This document shows, one piece after another, positions 33,620-42,578 of a DNA stretch of 64,000 nucleotides. Numbering within the stretch: position 1 is the stretch's first letter; every line of letters begins with the position of its first letter. The notes below the pieces were generated by a model that saw only the letters and a program-made list of their open reading frames with translations, searched no databases and was not told the origin of the DNA. The stretch is from Bacillota bacterium. Its GTDB lineage: Bacteria > Bacillota_I > Bacilli_A > RF39 > UBA660. Both the position numbers and the translations under genes were made by a program. The stretch covers positions 1 through 64,000 of the forward strand of contig SVAL01000001.1 in the NCBI GenBank assembly GCA_015059405.1, given 5' to 3'.

Positions 33620-33925
33620 ATGAAAAAGAAAAATGTAAGAAGAAGATTAGTTTTAACAAAATTTGAAAAGCTTTTATATGGTTTTGCATTGTTTTTATTA
33701 GTATTAGCTCCACTTGCAACTGTTTTTTCACAAGCAGCTTTATCTAAAGTAAACTATGATGTAGAAAAAATTAAAGGTGAAATATCAGCTCAAGAAAAAG
33801 TTAATGAAAGTTTATCTATGAAAATTAGTGAACTAGCATCTTTAGATAAGATACAAGAAGTTGCACAGTCTGAAGGATTGAGTTATAATAATAGTAATAT
33901 AAAATATGTTGATGCTTCAGAATAG
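33620..33925 (+). CDS. ftsL: Cell division protein FtsL
   Basis: A 101-residue bitopic protein with basic cytoplasmic N-terminus (MKKKNVRRRLVLTKFEK) and one membrane helix (about 18-40). A short extracellular coiled coil follows (VEKIKGEISAQEKVNESLSMKISELASLDKIQEVAQSEGL). This is the FtsL layout: it links FtsB/DivIC to the septal transglycosylase and transpeptidase. Sequence identity in the family is always low, so the call rests on architecture and on its location between rsmH and the penicillin-binding protein. Confidence 0.85.
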   Translation: MKKKNVRRRLVLTKFEKLLYGFALFLLVLAPLATVFSQAALSKVNYDVEKIKGEISAQEKVNESLSMKISELASLDKIQEVAQSEGLSYNNSNIKYVDASE

Positions 33926-33937
33926 GAAAGTGATATA

Positions 33938-36139
33938 ATGAAACAAAGAAAGAAGAATACAAGTAGTAATAATTCCATTAAGTTTCCAATATGGATTGTA
34001 CTTGTTGGGCTTCTTTCTTTTTTTGTCGTTGGATTTAGAGTTTGTGAACTTGCGCTTAATGAAGAAATAGATGGTATAAATATTCAAAGTTTCGCGGGAA
34101 AGAGAAATAGTACTACTAAAATCTTACCGGCTGAGAGAGGGACTATTTATGATGTTAATGGTAATGTTCTTGCCCAAACTGTTTCTTCATATACTTTAAT
34201 TGCATATTTAGATGATTCTAGATCTATTAATTCTAGTAAACCACAACATGTTGTTGATATAGAGTATACAGCAACAGAACTAGCTCGAGTTACAAATATT
34301 GATTATGATACTTTAGTTAAAAATTTATCTAAAAAGGGCGTATATCAAACAGAGTTTGGTCCTAACGGTAAAGGATTAACTGAACTTCAAAAAGATGCGA
34401 TAAAGGATTTAAATTTACCAGGAATAGATTTTATGGAAACTCAAAAGAGGTATTATCCATATGGAGATTTTTTATCTTATACTTTAGGGTATGCTATTGA
34501 AGAGAATGTTACTTTAGAAGATGGAAGTAAAGTAAAGACTTTAGTTGGTAAGATGGGTATAGAAGAACAATATGATGATATTTTAAGAGGGGAAAATGGC
34601 TTTACTTTTTATCAAAAAGATAGAAATGGATATAAAATAGCTGGTACTAAGGAAGTTACTGTTGAAGCAGTAGATGGTTCAGATATTTATTTAAGTATTG
34701 ATGCTAATGTTCAATTATTTTTAGAACAAGCAATAGATAATATGGAAAATAAAAATTATTCATGGGATTGGTATACTATATTAGTAGCTGATGCTGATAC
34801 TGGAGCTGTACTTGGTTCTGCATCTAATCCTTCTTTTGATCCTAATAAAAGAAATATTACTAATTGGCTTGATTATAACTTAGAACCATTTGAACCTGGT
34901 TCTACAATGAAAATATGGACTTATATGGCCGCAATGGAAAATAGTAATTATGATGGTAGTACTAAATATAAGTCTGGTACTTTTAAAACTCAAGATGGCA
35001 CAGTAATAGGGGATCATGATAGAAGAGGTTGGGGTATGATTACCTATGATAGAGGTTTTGCTTTATCTAGTAATACTGGTATTATAGATATTCTTAGAAA
35101 TAATATTACTAGATCTAATTTAAATACATATTTTAGTAAATTAGGCTTTGGATCAACTACTGGTGTTAGTTTACCAAGAGAAAAGAATGGGGATATATCT
35201 TTTAGATTTGAAACTGAATATTATAATGCAGGATTTGGTCAAGGTATATCAACAACTCCTATTCAAAATATTAAGGCTCTTACTTCTATTGCTAATGATG
35301 GAATGCTATTACAACCATTTTATGTAGATAAAATAGTTGATAGTACAGGTAGAGTTACTTATAATGGAGAAAGAAATGAATTATATCGAGTTGCTTCTAA
35401 AGAAACGACTAATAAGATGAAAGATTTAATGGAAGATGTTATATGTAATAATGGTAAACTTTGTACAGGTTCTCCTTATTATATGAAAGGATATAAGTTA
35501 ATAGCTAAAACAGGATCTGCTCAAGTATCTAATGCAACTGGTTATGATACTGGTGAAGTAATTAAAGGTATTGCAGGTATGTTTCCAAAAGATGATCCAG
35601 AAATAATTTTTTATGTAGCTAGTAAAAAACCTAATGATGGTAAAGGTGGAAGTATTAAACCGATGACTACTCTTGTTAAAGAAATAGTTACTAATATAAG
35701 TAGTTATTATGAAATATATAATGGGAGTGAAGAAACAGTAGAAAAGGTTGATTATTTAGTGATGGATAATTATTTAAATAAAAAACTTGATGATGTAATA
35801 ACTAAATTTACTGATTTTGGAATTAATCCTATTGTTATTGGGGATGGGAATAAGATTGTTGGTCAATATCCTAGTAAAAATATTAGTTTAACTAAAAAAG
35901 ATATGGTTATTTTAATTACTAATGATGATACAAATATAAAGATTCCTGATTTTACAGGATATAGTTTAAATGAGGTTAAAACAATTTTATCTTATTTAGA
36001 TATTTCTTATGAAATAGAGGGTAGTGGTTATGTATATAAACAAAGCATTGATAAAGATACTTTAGTTGGTGATGATATGACTATTAAATTATATTTAAAA
36101 GATTATTATGTAAAAGAAGAAAAGAAAAATGATAAATAA
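33938..36139 (+). CDS. pbpB: Class B penicillin-binding protein with PASTA domains, septal type
   Basis: Septal transpeptidase of the FtsI/PBP2B group. It has an N-terminal membrane helix (about 17-40), a dimerisation/pedestal region with LPAERGTIYDVNG, and a transpeptidase domain with the SxxK motif STMK (Ser322), SSN at 377-379 and KTGS at 524-527. Two C-terminal PASTA domains cover about 605-725. The motif FEPGSTMKIWTYMAAM is very characteristic. The gene follows ftsL by 12 bases. The rest of the usual dcw cluster (mraY, murD, ftsW, ftsZ) does not follow; the operon stops here at a terminator. Confidence 0.95.
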   Translation: MKQRKKNTSSNNSIKFPIWIVLVGLLSFFVVGFRVCELALNEEIDGINIQSFAGKRNSTTKILPAERGTIYDVNGNVLAQTVSSYTLIAYLDDSRSINSSKPQHVVDIEYTATELARVTNIDYDTLVKNLSKKGVYQTEFGPNGKGLTELQKDAIKDLNLPGIDFMETQKRYYPYGDFLSYTLGYAIEENVTLEDGSKVKTLVGKMGIEEQYDDILRGENGFTFYQKDRNGYKIAGTKEVTVEAVDGSDIYLSIDANVQLFLEQAIDNMENKNYSWDWYTILVADADTGAVLGSASNPSFDPNKRNITNWLDYNLEPFEPGSTMKIWTYMAAMENSNYDGSTKYKSGTFKTQDGTVIGDHDRRGWGMITYDRGFALSSNTGIIDILRNNITRSNLNTYFSKLGFGSTTGVSLPREKNGDISFRFETEYYNAGFGQGISTTPIQNIKALTSIANDGMLLQPFYVDKIVDSTGRVTYNGERNELYRVASKETTNKMKDLMEDVICNNGKLCTGSPYYMKGYKLIAKTGSAQVSNATGYDTGEVIKGIAGMFPKDDPEIIFYVASKKPNDGKGGSIKPMTTLVKEIVTNISSYYEIYNGSEETVEKVDYLVMDNYLNKKLDDVITKFTDFGINPIVIGDGNKIVGQYPSKNISLTKKDMVILITNDDTNIKIPDFTGYSLNEVKTILSYLDISYEIEGSGYVYKQSIDKDTLVGDDMTIKLYLKDYYVKEEKKNDK

Positions 36140-36140
36140 A

Positions 36141-36164
36141 AAAAGTGGATTTGATCCACTTTTT
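36141..36164. terminator. Bidirectional terminator between pbpB and def
   Basis: AAAAGTGGAT pairs with ATCCACTTTT around TTG. A and T flanks serve the two convergent transcripts. Confidence 0.8.
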
Positions 36165-36174
36165 ATTTTTATAT

Positions 36175-36711
36175 TTAGATTGCACGATATTTATCTTTAT
36201 TTCTATTATCTATTTTATCAGTAAATAAGATTCCATTTAAATGATCATATTCATGTTGGAAAGCAATAGCTAAATCTTCTCTTACACGATATCTTACTTT
36301 ATTTCCTTCGGTATCATAACCTTCCATAGTAATTCTAGCATGTCTTGGAACAATTCCTTCGGTAGGACGATTAACACTTAAACATCCTTCTCCTTCTTCA
36401 ACATAAATCATTTCATTTGATGCACTTACAATTTTAGGGTTTACTAATATATAATTTTCAAATTCACCTTCATTAACTTCATAAACTACAACGAAATATC
36501 TTTTAGGAATTCCTACTTGGATAGCAGCAAGTCCCATACCTGGTCTTAAATCATATTTTTCCGCTTCTTCTGGAATTTGACTTAAAGTTAAATGTTCTAT
36601 CATATCATCAATCATTTTTAAGTCTTTTTCGTCCATTGGAAATGTTACATCTTCACTTGGTTTATGAAGGCATTTGTTTTTTTCATCTAATATATCTTTA
36701 TCTAATAGCAT
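36175..36711 (-). CDS. def: Peptide deformylase
   Basis: Metalloenzyme that removes the formyl group from new proteins. The three signature motifs are present: GMGLAAIQVG (58-67), EGCLS (108-112) and HEYDH (153-157). The protein has 178 residues, with the insertions typical of the Gram-positive type II enzyme. ATG at 36711 (reverse strand) is preferred over a GTG at 36723, because a GAGGTGGTG ribosome site precedes it. It is one of only three reverse-strand genes. Confidence 0.94.
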   Translation of the reverse strand: MLLDKDILDEKNKCLHKPSEDVTFPMDEKDLKMIDDMIEHLTLSQIPEEAEKYDLRPGMGLAAIQVGIPKRYFVVVYEVNEGEFENYILVNPKIVSASNEMIYVEEGEGCLSVNRPTEGIVPRHARITMEGYDTEGNKVRYRVREDLAIAFQHEYDHLNGILFTDKIDNRNKDKYRAI

Positions 36712-36776
36712 ACTCCTCACCACCTCTTAATTTTACATTAATTTTGTTTAAAAGAAAAGGAAAATATCCTTATAAA

Positions 36777-36805
36777 TTGACTTTTTTCGATAAATATGGT
36801 ATAAT
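36777..36805 (+). promoter_or_regulatory. Strong sigma-A promoter for the 36.8 kb operon
   Basis: TTGACT (36777-36782), a 17-base spacer and TATAAT (36800-36805) with a TG just upstream. It is among the best promoters in the window. Confidence 0.7.
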
Positions 36806-36831
36806 TGTGCCAATTTTAAGGGGGGATAGAT

Positions 36832-37542
36832 ATGCAAAGTATAATATTAGCAATGAACATTTCTAGTGCTGATAAAATTAATTCTAGTATGAGTCAACTT
36901 TTAGTAAGTGCACTTGCAAATGGAAAAATTTCTGATATTGTTGTTTATTTACCACAACTAGAAGATAAGTCTTTTAGTACTTTGTGTTATTTAGCATCTG
37001 GTATTGAAGAGAGTGGTTATTTAGGTAATACTCATTTCTTTATTCCTGATGAAGATAAAGAAGAAATATCTTTAGATGCTTTAAATCAATTTAGAAAGTG
37101 CTTTCCTAGAGTTGTTGTAAGTTCAAAAGACTCTTATAAGCAAGTTGGAGATATTAATTTTAGATATTTTGATTCTAAAAGTTTTTATTCTGATGAATTA
37201 GATGATTATTTTAATGAACTTTATTCTGTTTTAAAAAGAGTAGATAGTGATCTTTGTATTGTTACTGATAGTGATGAAGATGCTGTTGTAATGAATAAAC
37301 TTTCTTCTAGAATTTCAGTTTTAAATTCAGATGATGTGAAAGCATTTAGAAGTAGAACTCGTAGTAACAGTATCTCTTTAAGTGATGATTATGTAGAAAA
37401 ACTTAGTTTAGAATATAAAATACCTTTAGATATTAAAAAAGAAAGTTTATATAAGAAAAAAGAAATAACTGTTCCTGATGATAATGAAAAAGTTATTAAA
37501 AGAGTACTTGAACCTGCTGCTAAGAAAAAAGGTAAAATATAA
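36832..37542 (+). CDS. Unknown 236-residue protein
   Basis: Not recognised. It begins MQSIILAMNISSADKINSSMSQLLVSALANGKISDIVVYLPQ, which suggests an alpha/beta fold with a central sheet, possibly PIN- or NYN-like, with Asp-rich stretches (CIVTDSDEDAVVMNKL). The C-terminus is basic (EPAAKKKGKI), consistent with nucleic-acid contact, but this is weak. GGGGGGAT forms its ribosome site. The stop overlaps the ATG of the metallophosphoesterase gene by one base, so the two are translationally coupled and probably act together. Confidence 0.75.
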   Translation: MQSIILAMNISSADKINSSMSQLLVSALANGKISDIVVYLPQLEDKSFSTLCYLASGIEESGYLGNTHFFIPDEDKEEISLDALNQFRKCFPRVVVSSKDSYKQVGDINFRYFDSKSFYSDELDDYFNELYSVLKRVDSDLCIVTDSDEDAVVMNKLSSRISVLNSDDVKAFRSRTRSNSISLSDDYVEKLSLEYKIPLDIKKESLYKKKEITVPDDNEKVIKRVLEPAAKKKGKI

Positions 37543-39416
37543 TGGATAAATTTGATATTTTACTTACTCTTAAAGATGCAATTATAAAAAAACATTATGC
37601 TTGTTCTTTAAGTGAGAAGGAATCAACTATTTATTCAGTTTTTGTTAAAGAAGTATATGGTAGTTTAGATGTAGATAATATAGACGAATCTTTAATATTT
37701 AATTCTTATTTTGATATTTATTTTAATAATTATTTTGATAATAATATATCTTTAGAGAAAATAGAAGAATTAAAGATCTTTAGAGGTTTATTAAAATATA
37801 GAGGTAAATCTGTATCTTTGGAAGAGTTATATACTTATATGTTTAATGATGATACTTATGATATAAAAACTGAAGATGGAAGATGTGCTTTTTTAGAAAG
37901 ATTAAATGGATGTTTAGGAGAAGCAAGAGTAGCTAAGGTTGATACTAGTGGTTTTGAACCAAGAGAATCATCTTTAGATCCATCTAGTTTATCTTTCTTA
38001 AAGTTAGTAAATAATGCACATAAGAGTGTAAGTCTTTGTGATGAAATTAAAATTACTACTTCTACTAATACTAATCCTTTAATATTTATTTCTGGATTAG
38101 TACCTAGTAAAGTTAAAGAATTTAAAGTAGAAGATAATAAAAAGTTTACTTTTGTAACTATTTCAGATTTACATTTAGGAAAAGGTTTAGTAGATAGTTT
38201 AGGTATTTTAGATGATGAAAGTTTAAAAGATCGTTTAGAATGTTTTGTTCAGTTTAAAAAGCAATTAATTAGTGATTTAGGTGCTAATGGTATTAATATA
38301 GATAGTATTATATTAGTTGGTGATACTTTTGATGCTTTCTGTGGTTCTTTTAATGATGATGATAGAGAGTCATTATTATTTAATATAGATATGAGTAAAA
38401 AGAGATTGTTTTCAGTTGTTAGAGATTTTAATGTTTTAACAGGAAATGATTTAAGAATGGGAAAAGATGATACTTTTGTTGGATTTATTGCGGGTAATCA
38501 TGATAATACTTTAGGTAGAGAATTATTTTTAGACATAATGAAAGAATTTGGTGAAGATATATCTTTTTTAGGAGATGGATCAGCACGTATTAAAATAAAT
38601 GATGAATATATTTTATTTAGTCATCCTAATTCTTTTGATTGGGGATTTCCAATAAAAGAAGATTTTTATAATATTAGACATTCTTTAAATAGGGATATGT
38701 TTCATTTTGATGAGTATTTCAGTTTATGTGAAAGAAAATATGAATTTTTATCTAATTTAGGTTTATTACATGTTTTAGGTACTTCTCCAAGAGTACAAAT
38801 TGCTACTTTAGTAGATTTTGTTAATGAAGATTTAAAAAATAATAACCCAGAATTATATGAATTTTATAAACCATTTATTACAAGAGGTAATGGAAATGGT
38901 AATGCTAATCGTAAATCTTGTTTTGAAGATGCTATTAGAATTGATGATAGTGATCCTAGTAATCCAAAATTAATTAAGTACAAAAAAACAAAACATAGTT
39001 TTGGTATTGATAGATTTATTGATTATGGAAAGAGTAATATGAATATTAAAAGTATGTTGGATAGTGGACATGTTTGTTTAATTGGAGATTATTTAAAACC
39101 AACTTTATCAATTATTGGACACTTTCATACTAGACTTAGTGGTGGTAAGAAATATGCTTATGCTAGAGAAGATACATTTTCTGGTGAAGATGGAATTTTA
39201 CCAGTTGTAGTAGAAGAAGGATCAACATTTTCATCTGGTCCTGATGAAGTTACATTTTCAGCAACTGTTTGCTCTTTAGATATAAAAGATGGAGTAATTG
39301 ATAGAATTGAATTAGAACCAGCTGTTTACGTAGTAGGAAAAAACAGTGATAAATATCAAGCAACTAGAATGTTAGGTACAACTAGTAGTGTATATGTAAG
39401 AAAAAAGACTTTATAG
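37542..39416 (+). CDS. Calcineurin-like metallophosphoesterase, large
   Basis: A 624-residue cytoplasmic protein whose central region has the full metallophosphoesterase metal-ligand set. The motifs are FVTISDLHLGKG, IILVGDTFDAF, FIAGNHDNT, ILFSHPNSFDWG and SIIGHFHTRL. An N-terminal region of about 190 residues has no recognised domain, and the C-terminus is basic. The substrate is unknown; relatives cleave phosphodiesters in nucleotides or DNA ends. It is coupled to the preceding gene and ends in a hairpin that it shares with a reverse-strand small gene. Confidence 0.85.
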   Translation: MDKFDILLTLKDAIIKKHYACSLSEKESTIYSVFVKEVYGSLDVDNIDESLIFNSYFDIYFNNYFDNNISLEKIEELKIFRGLLKYRGKSVSLEELYTYMFNDDTYDIKTEDGRCAFLERLNGCLGEARVAKVDTSGFEPRESSLDPSSLSFLKLVNNAHKSVSLCDEIKITTSTNTNPLIFISGLVPSKVKEFKVEDNKKFTFVTISDLHLGKGLVDSLGILDDESLKDRLECFVQFKKQLISDLGANGINIDSIILVGDTFDAFCGSFNDDDRESLLFNIDMSKKRLFSVVRDFNVLTGNDLRMGKDDTFVGFIAGNHDNTLGRELFLDIMKEFGEDISFLGDGSARIKINDEYILFSHPNSFDWGFPIKEDFYNIRHSLNRDMFHFDEYFSLCERKYEFLSNLGLLHVLGTSPRVQIATLVDFVNEDLKNNNPELYEFYKPFITRGNGNGNANRKSCFEDAIRIDDSDPSNPKLIKYKKTKHSFGIDRFIDYGKSNMNIKSMLDSGHVCLIGDYLKPTLSIIGHFHTRLSGGKKYAYAREDTFSGEDGILPVVVEEGSTFSSGPDEVTFSATVCSLDIKDGVIDRIELEPAVYVVGKNSDKYQATRMLGTTSSVYVRKKTL

Positions 39417-39427
39417 TCTTTTTTTTA
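39401..39427. terminator. Bidirectional terminator
   Basis: AAAAAAGACT and AGTCTTTTTT pair around TTAT. It serves the metallophosphoesterase gene and the convergent 53-residue gene. Confidence 0.75.
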
Positions 39428-39586
39428 TTTTGTATATCTAGATCCAATTACTATTACTAATAAGATAAATAATACTAAGATAATAGCATAATTAGAAGAA
39501 TTGTTGTTTGAACAATATTGTATTGGATAATATCCATAAGATGGAAAATTATTTCCACAGCAAGATTGATTGTTTGAAAAATACAT
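39425..39586 (-). CDS. YjcZ-like 53-residue membrane protein
   Basis: A reverse-strand frame with a very strong AAAGGAGGT ribosome site. It has an N-terminal stretch rich in Asn, Tyr, Cys and Ser (MYFSNNQSCCGNNFPSYGYY) and a C-terminal membrane helix (YAIILVLFILLVIVIG). This layout matches the small YjcZ-type proteins linked to sporulation in Bacilli, in which a Gly/Cys/Tyr-rich head precedes an LVLFILL helix. A spore-envelope or mother-cell membrane location is inferred. It fills the 309-base gap between flanking + strand genes. Confidence 0.75.
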   Translation of the reverse strand: MYFSNNQSCCGNNFPSYGYYPIQYCSNNNSSNYAIILVLFILLVIVIGSRYTK

Positions 39587-39725
39587 AATTATACCTCCTT
39601 TATATTTCTAATATAGTTTATTTAGAATTTAGGATTTTGACACAACTATGGTTTTATTTAATAGTATTGATTGTTTTTATAAGTAATTTTTGATATTATG
39701 TATTATATAGGGTAGGTGCATTACA

Positions 39726-41927
39726 ATGGCAATTGAAAGTTTATTTGATGAGAATTTAAAGTGGCATTCAGGACTTACAGAAGCACAAATTCTAGATGCT
39801 AAATCAAAAGGTATTTATGAACCAATTGGACCTGAATATGAACAATATTTAGCTAGTGTTGGGATTGATATTAACAATTTAGGAGATGTAGGGATTGTTA
39901 CAGAAGATAAAGTTTTTATTGAAAATGAAGATCCTTTATATAACATGGCTTGGCATCCTGATTTAACGCAAGAACAGATATTGTATGCACTTGAAAAGGA
40001 TATTTATGAACCGGTTGGTCAAGAGTATGAACAATTTTTACATGAATTGGGATTGGAACCAGTTGAAAAGACTAGTGGTCCAATACCACCACCTCCGCCA
40101 CCACCACATATTCCAGATCCACCACCATTTAGACCTATAGGTGGAGGTTTTGGCGGTAGCGTTCCTAGAAGAAGAACTCCGATTGGTGGAGTTGGAGGAA
40201 TCACTGATGATTGGGATGAAGATTTAATTATTGAGGATCCTGAGTATGATGAGCAAATAATCGAAGAACCAGAATATGAAGAGCCTACTAGAAGGGTTCC
40301 TCCTGTTGGAGAAGAACATAAACCTGGTAATGAAGAACCAAACAAAGAAAAAGAAGATCCTGAAAAGAAAATGCCGCCATCTGGTAGTAAAAAAACTGGA
40401 GATGACGATGAGAAGAAGGGTCAACCAGAAGGTGGTAAAAAACGTGTTGAACCTGATCCTAATATAGTTCCACCAGTTGGAGGAGAAGATCCAGTAATAG
40501 AAGTGGATCCAGAAACAGAAATTGAAAAAGAAGAAGAAAAAGAGGAGACTCTTCATGTTGCCAGGGTTGAAAGACGTGATAAATGTCATATTCCAGCACT
40601 TTTAGTAGCTGCTGCTGTTGCTGTTACTTTAGCATCTGGTTTTTCTATAGATGATCCGATTGTTACTCCTACAATTATTACAGAACATCATTCGGTAATA
40701 AACTATCAAGTTGATGAACAAGTACGTGAAATGGTATATCAAGATAAAATGATTGAAGAAATTGTTTATTCATTTTTAGCTGAGAAAGATATTGATATTG
40801 GAGATAGAATGAATGTAGGAACTGGTAATTTAGCATATTATTATGGTAATTTAACAGGAAAAAGTGTTCCTATTTCAGGAGAACAAACAATTACTGGATT
40901 TTGTTTATATAGTCCAAGTGATGAAAATGTTAAGTATGAATATAGTTTTTATGAAGATAGAAACTTAGATGGTAAAGCTGAAAGATTAAGTCCTGAAAGT
41001 ATTGAACAAAAACTTAATGTGTCTTTAGATGAATTTTTAGCAGAACTTGATACAGCAAATTATAATTTAGATGATATTAGATTTTCTTTACATTTTGGTA
41101 ATCGTGGTTGGATTGATGCAAGTGATTTAATTAAAGTAAATGGTGAAGTTACTCAAACTACTATTAAAGAGTTAGTTGAAGTTGTTAAACAAGGTGCAAC
41201 ATATACTGGCACTGTTAAAGATGATGTTGATTTTATAAATGTTGCTCAAGAAGGAGAAGAACCAGTTTGGGTTTGTATTACTGATGATGAAACAGATGAA
41301 CTTCTTCCTGCGGGAACAGTTGTTAAAGGATCTGATGGTAAAGAATATGTTATTTCTTCATTAGAAAGAGAAACTATTACAACAGAACATGTAGTAGAAG
41401 GAGAAGAAGTAGATGGAAAATTAAAATATAGTATTATGGACTGTAATTTAGCTCTTGGACTTGCTCCACTTGTTGCTGCTGCTGCAATTGCTATTGCTAA
41501 TAAAATGAAGAATAAGAGAAATAAAGAAAATCCTGATTTCTTTGAATTTGAAAATGATGAAGAATATTTACAATTTAAAAGGGATTTTGAACAAGCAAGA
41601 GAAGAATATAGAAGTGTTTCTAAATTTGGTAATACTTTAAAAAGAATTTTTATTGGTGAAACATATCATATATCGACTGAATTAAGTGAAGAACAAGTAG
41701 AAGAAATGTATACAACAATTAGAAACTCTAATAGTGAAGATTATACTTATAATCCAAGTGATCAAATACGTATTATGGAAGGACAAGTCTTTGCTATTCA
41801 TGAAGATGGTTCTAAAACTAATATAACAAAGACTGTTAGTCATATAGGTAAAGATAATCCTGAAGAAGTTACAGGATTACTTACAGATGAAATAAAAGAA
41901 GAATATGGTGGAGGTAAAAAGGTATAA
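39726..41927 (+). CDS. Unknown proline-rich membrane protein with N-terminal duplication
   Basis: A 733-residue protein not assigned to a family. Residues about 10-45 and 77-110 are copies of a roughly 35-residue unit (LKWHSGLTEAQILDAKSKGIYEPIGPEYEQYL and MAWHPDLTQEQILYALEKDIYEPVGQEYEQFL). A Pro/Gly and acidic low-complexity region follows (about 118-280). There are two hydrophobic segments (PALLVAAAVAVTLASGF near 290 and ALGLAPLVAAAAIAIA near 580), with a mixed beta domain between them that would be extracellular, and a charged cytoplasmic tail. It heads a three-gene unit: the stop overlaps the next ATG. Confidence 0.8.
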   Translation: MAIESLFDENLKWHSGLTEAQILDAKSKGIYEPIGPEYEQYLASVGIDINNLGDVGIVTEDKVFIENEDPLYNMAWHPDLTQEQILYALEKDIYEPVGQEYEQFLHELGLEPVEKTSGPIPPPPPPPHIPDPPPFRPIGGGFGGSVPRRRTPIGGVGGITDDWDEDLIIEDPEYDEQIIEEPEYEEPTRRVPPVGEEHKPGNEEPNKEKEDPEKKMPPSGSKKTGDDDEKKGQPEGGKKRVEPDPNIVPPVGGEDPVIEVDPETEIEKEEEKEETLHVARVERRDKCHIPALLVAAAVAVTLASGFSIDDPIVTPTIITEHHSVINYQVDEQVREMVYQDKMIEEIVYSFLAEKDIDIGDRMNVGTGNLAYYYGNLTGKSVPISGEQTITGFCLYSPSDENVKYEYSFYEDRNLDGKAERLSPESIEQKLNVSLDEFLAELDTANYNLDDIRFSLHFGNRGWIDASDLIKVNGEVTQTTIKELVEVVKQGATYTGTVKDDVDFINVAQEGEEPVWVCITDDETDELLPAGTVVKGSDGKEYVISSLERETITTEHVVEGEEVDGKLKYSIMDCNLALGLAPLVAAAAIAIANKMKNKRNKENPDFFEFENDEEYLQFKRDFEQAREEYRSVSKFGNTLKRIFIGETYHISTELSEEQVEEMYTTIRNSNSEDYTYNPSDQIRIMEGQVFAIHEDGSKTNITKTVSHIGKDNPEEVTGLLTDEIKEEYGGGKKV

Positions 41928-42208
41928 TGTTTGAAGAAAAATTAAATAATTATGTTGATAAATATAAAAAATTATCACTGGTTGATAAAAAGATAGCTAT
42001 AGATAAAGAAATTAAAGAAACTTTGGCTCTTTTAGAAAAATTACATGAGAGATTAGGAAAAGAAAATGAAATTTTATTTAATAAGGAAGTTCTTGATGTA
42101 AAAGATGGTGTTTCTAATGAAGAAGATTTTGTTGAAGCAATGTTTGTATATGTTTTAACAATTCAAGAATCTTTGGCTTCTTATGTAGATTTAATTGATA
42201 ATAAATAG
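41927..42208 (+). CDS. Small coiled-coil protein
   Basis: A 93-residue acidic, helical protein (LSLVDKKIAIDKEIKETLALLEKLHERLGKENEILF). Not recognised. ATG overlaps the stop of the large membrane protein gene (TAATG), so translation is probably coupled. No membrane segment. It may be a cytoplasmic partner of its upstream neighbour. Confidence 0.75.
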   Translation: MFEEKLNNYVDKYKKLSLVDKKIAIDKEIKETLALLEKLHERLGKENEILFNKEVLDVKDGVSNEEDFVEAMFVYVLTIQESLASYVDLIDNK

Positions 42209-42217
42209 GAGGAATGT

Positions 42218-42478
42218 ATGAAAAAATTATCTTTTGGAGAAACTGCTATTTTAACTAATAATGAAGAATATACTTGTTTTGCTAATATTAGGTTTGAAAA
42301 TGAAGATTATGCATTTATTATGAGTCATACTGAACCGGTAAGAGTTAAAATAGTTAGACAAGATTTAGTAAATGGAGAACTTAATTTAACTATTGTTAAA
42401 GATGAAGAAATGAAGAAAAAAATATTAAAATTATATAAAGAGTTTTTTGCTAGTAGTGTAGAGTCTTTAGCTGAATAG
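42218..42478 (+). CDS. Small DUF1292-like protein
   Basis: An 86-residue protein with beta-rich first half (SFGETAILTNNEEYTCFANIRFENEDYAFIMSHTEPVRVKIVRQDL) and helical end. The pattern of a short sheet with a DYAFI core and acidic VKDEEM turn resembles the DUF1292/YrzB type seen in Firmicutes, but the match is weak. It has a clear AGGAGG ribosome site and ends its operon at a long hairpin. Confidence 0.65.
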   Translation: MKKLSFGETAILTNNEEYTCFANIRFENEDYAFIMSHTEPVRVKIVRQDLVNGELNLTIVKDEEMKKKILKLYKEFFASSVESLAE

Positions 42479-42484
42479 ATATTG

Positions 42485-42520
42485 CCTTTAAAGTAAATAA
42501 TTTACTTTAGAGGTTTTTTT
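42485..42520 (+). terminator. Long intrinsic terminator
   Basis: A 13-base stem (CCTTTAAAGTAAA with TTTACTTTAGAGG, one G-T pair) with a three-base loop and seven T residues, ending the three-gene unit from 39.7 kb. Confidence 0.8.
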
Positions 42521-42578
42521 GTTCGATTGTATTTTTTTAGATTTTGATATAGAATTAAATAAGTTTGGAGGTGTATAT

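Noticed and set aside
40019-40589. Two long reverse-strand open frames (108 and 121 codons)
   Set aside because: They mirror the Pro/Gly/Glu low-complexity part of the forward gene, produce Phe/Trp/Ile-rich nonsense, and have no ribosome sites.
42519-42578. Longer N-terminus for RecD2 from 42519
   Set aside because: The extension begins in the preceding terminator and spoils the GGAGGTG ribosome site before ATG 42579.
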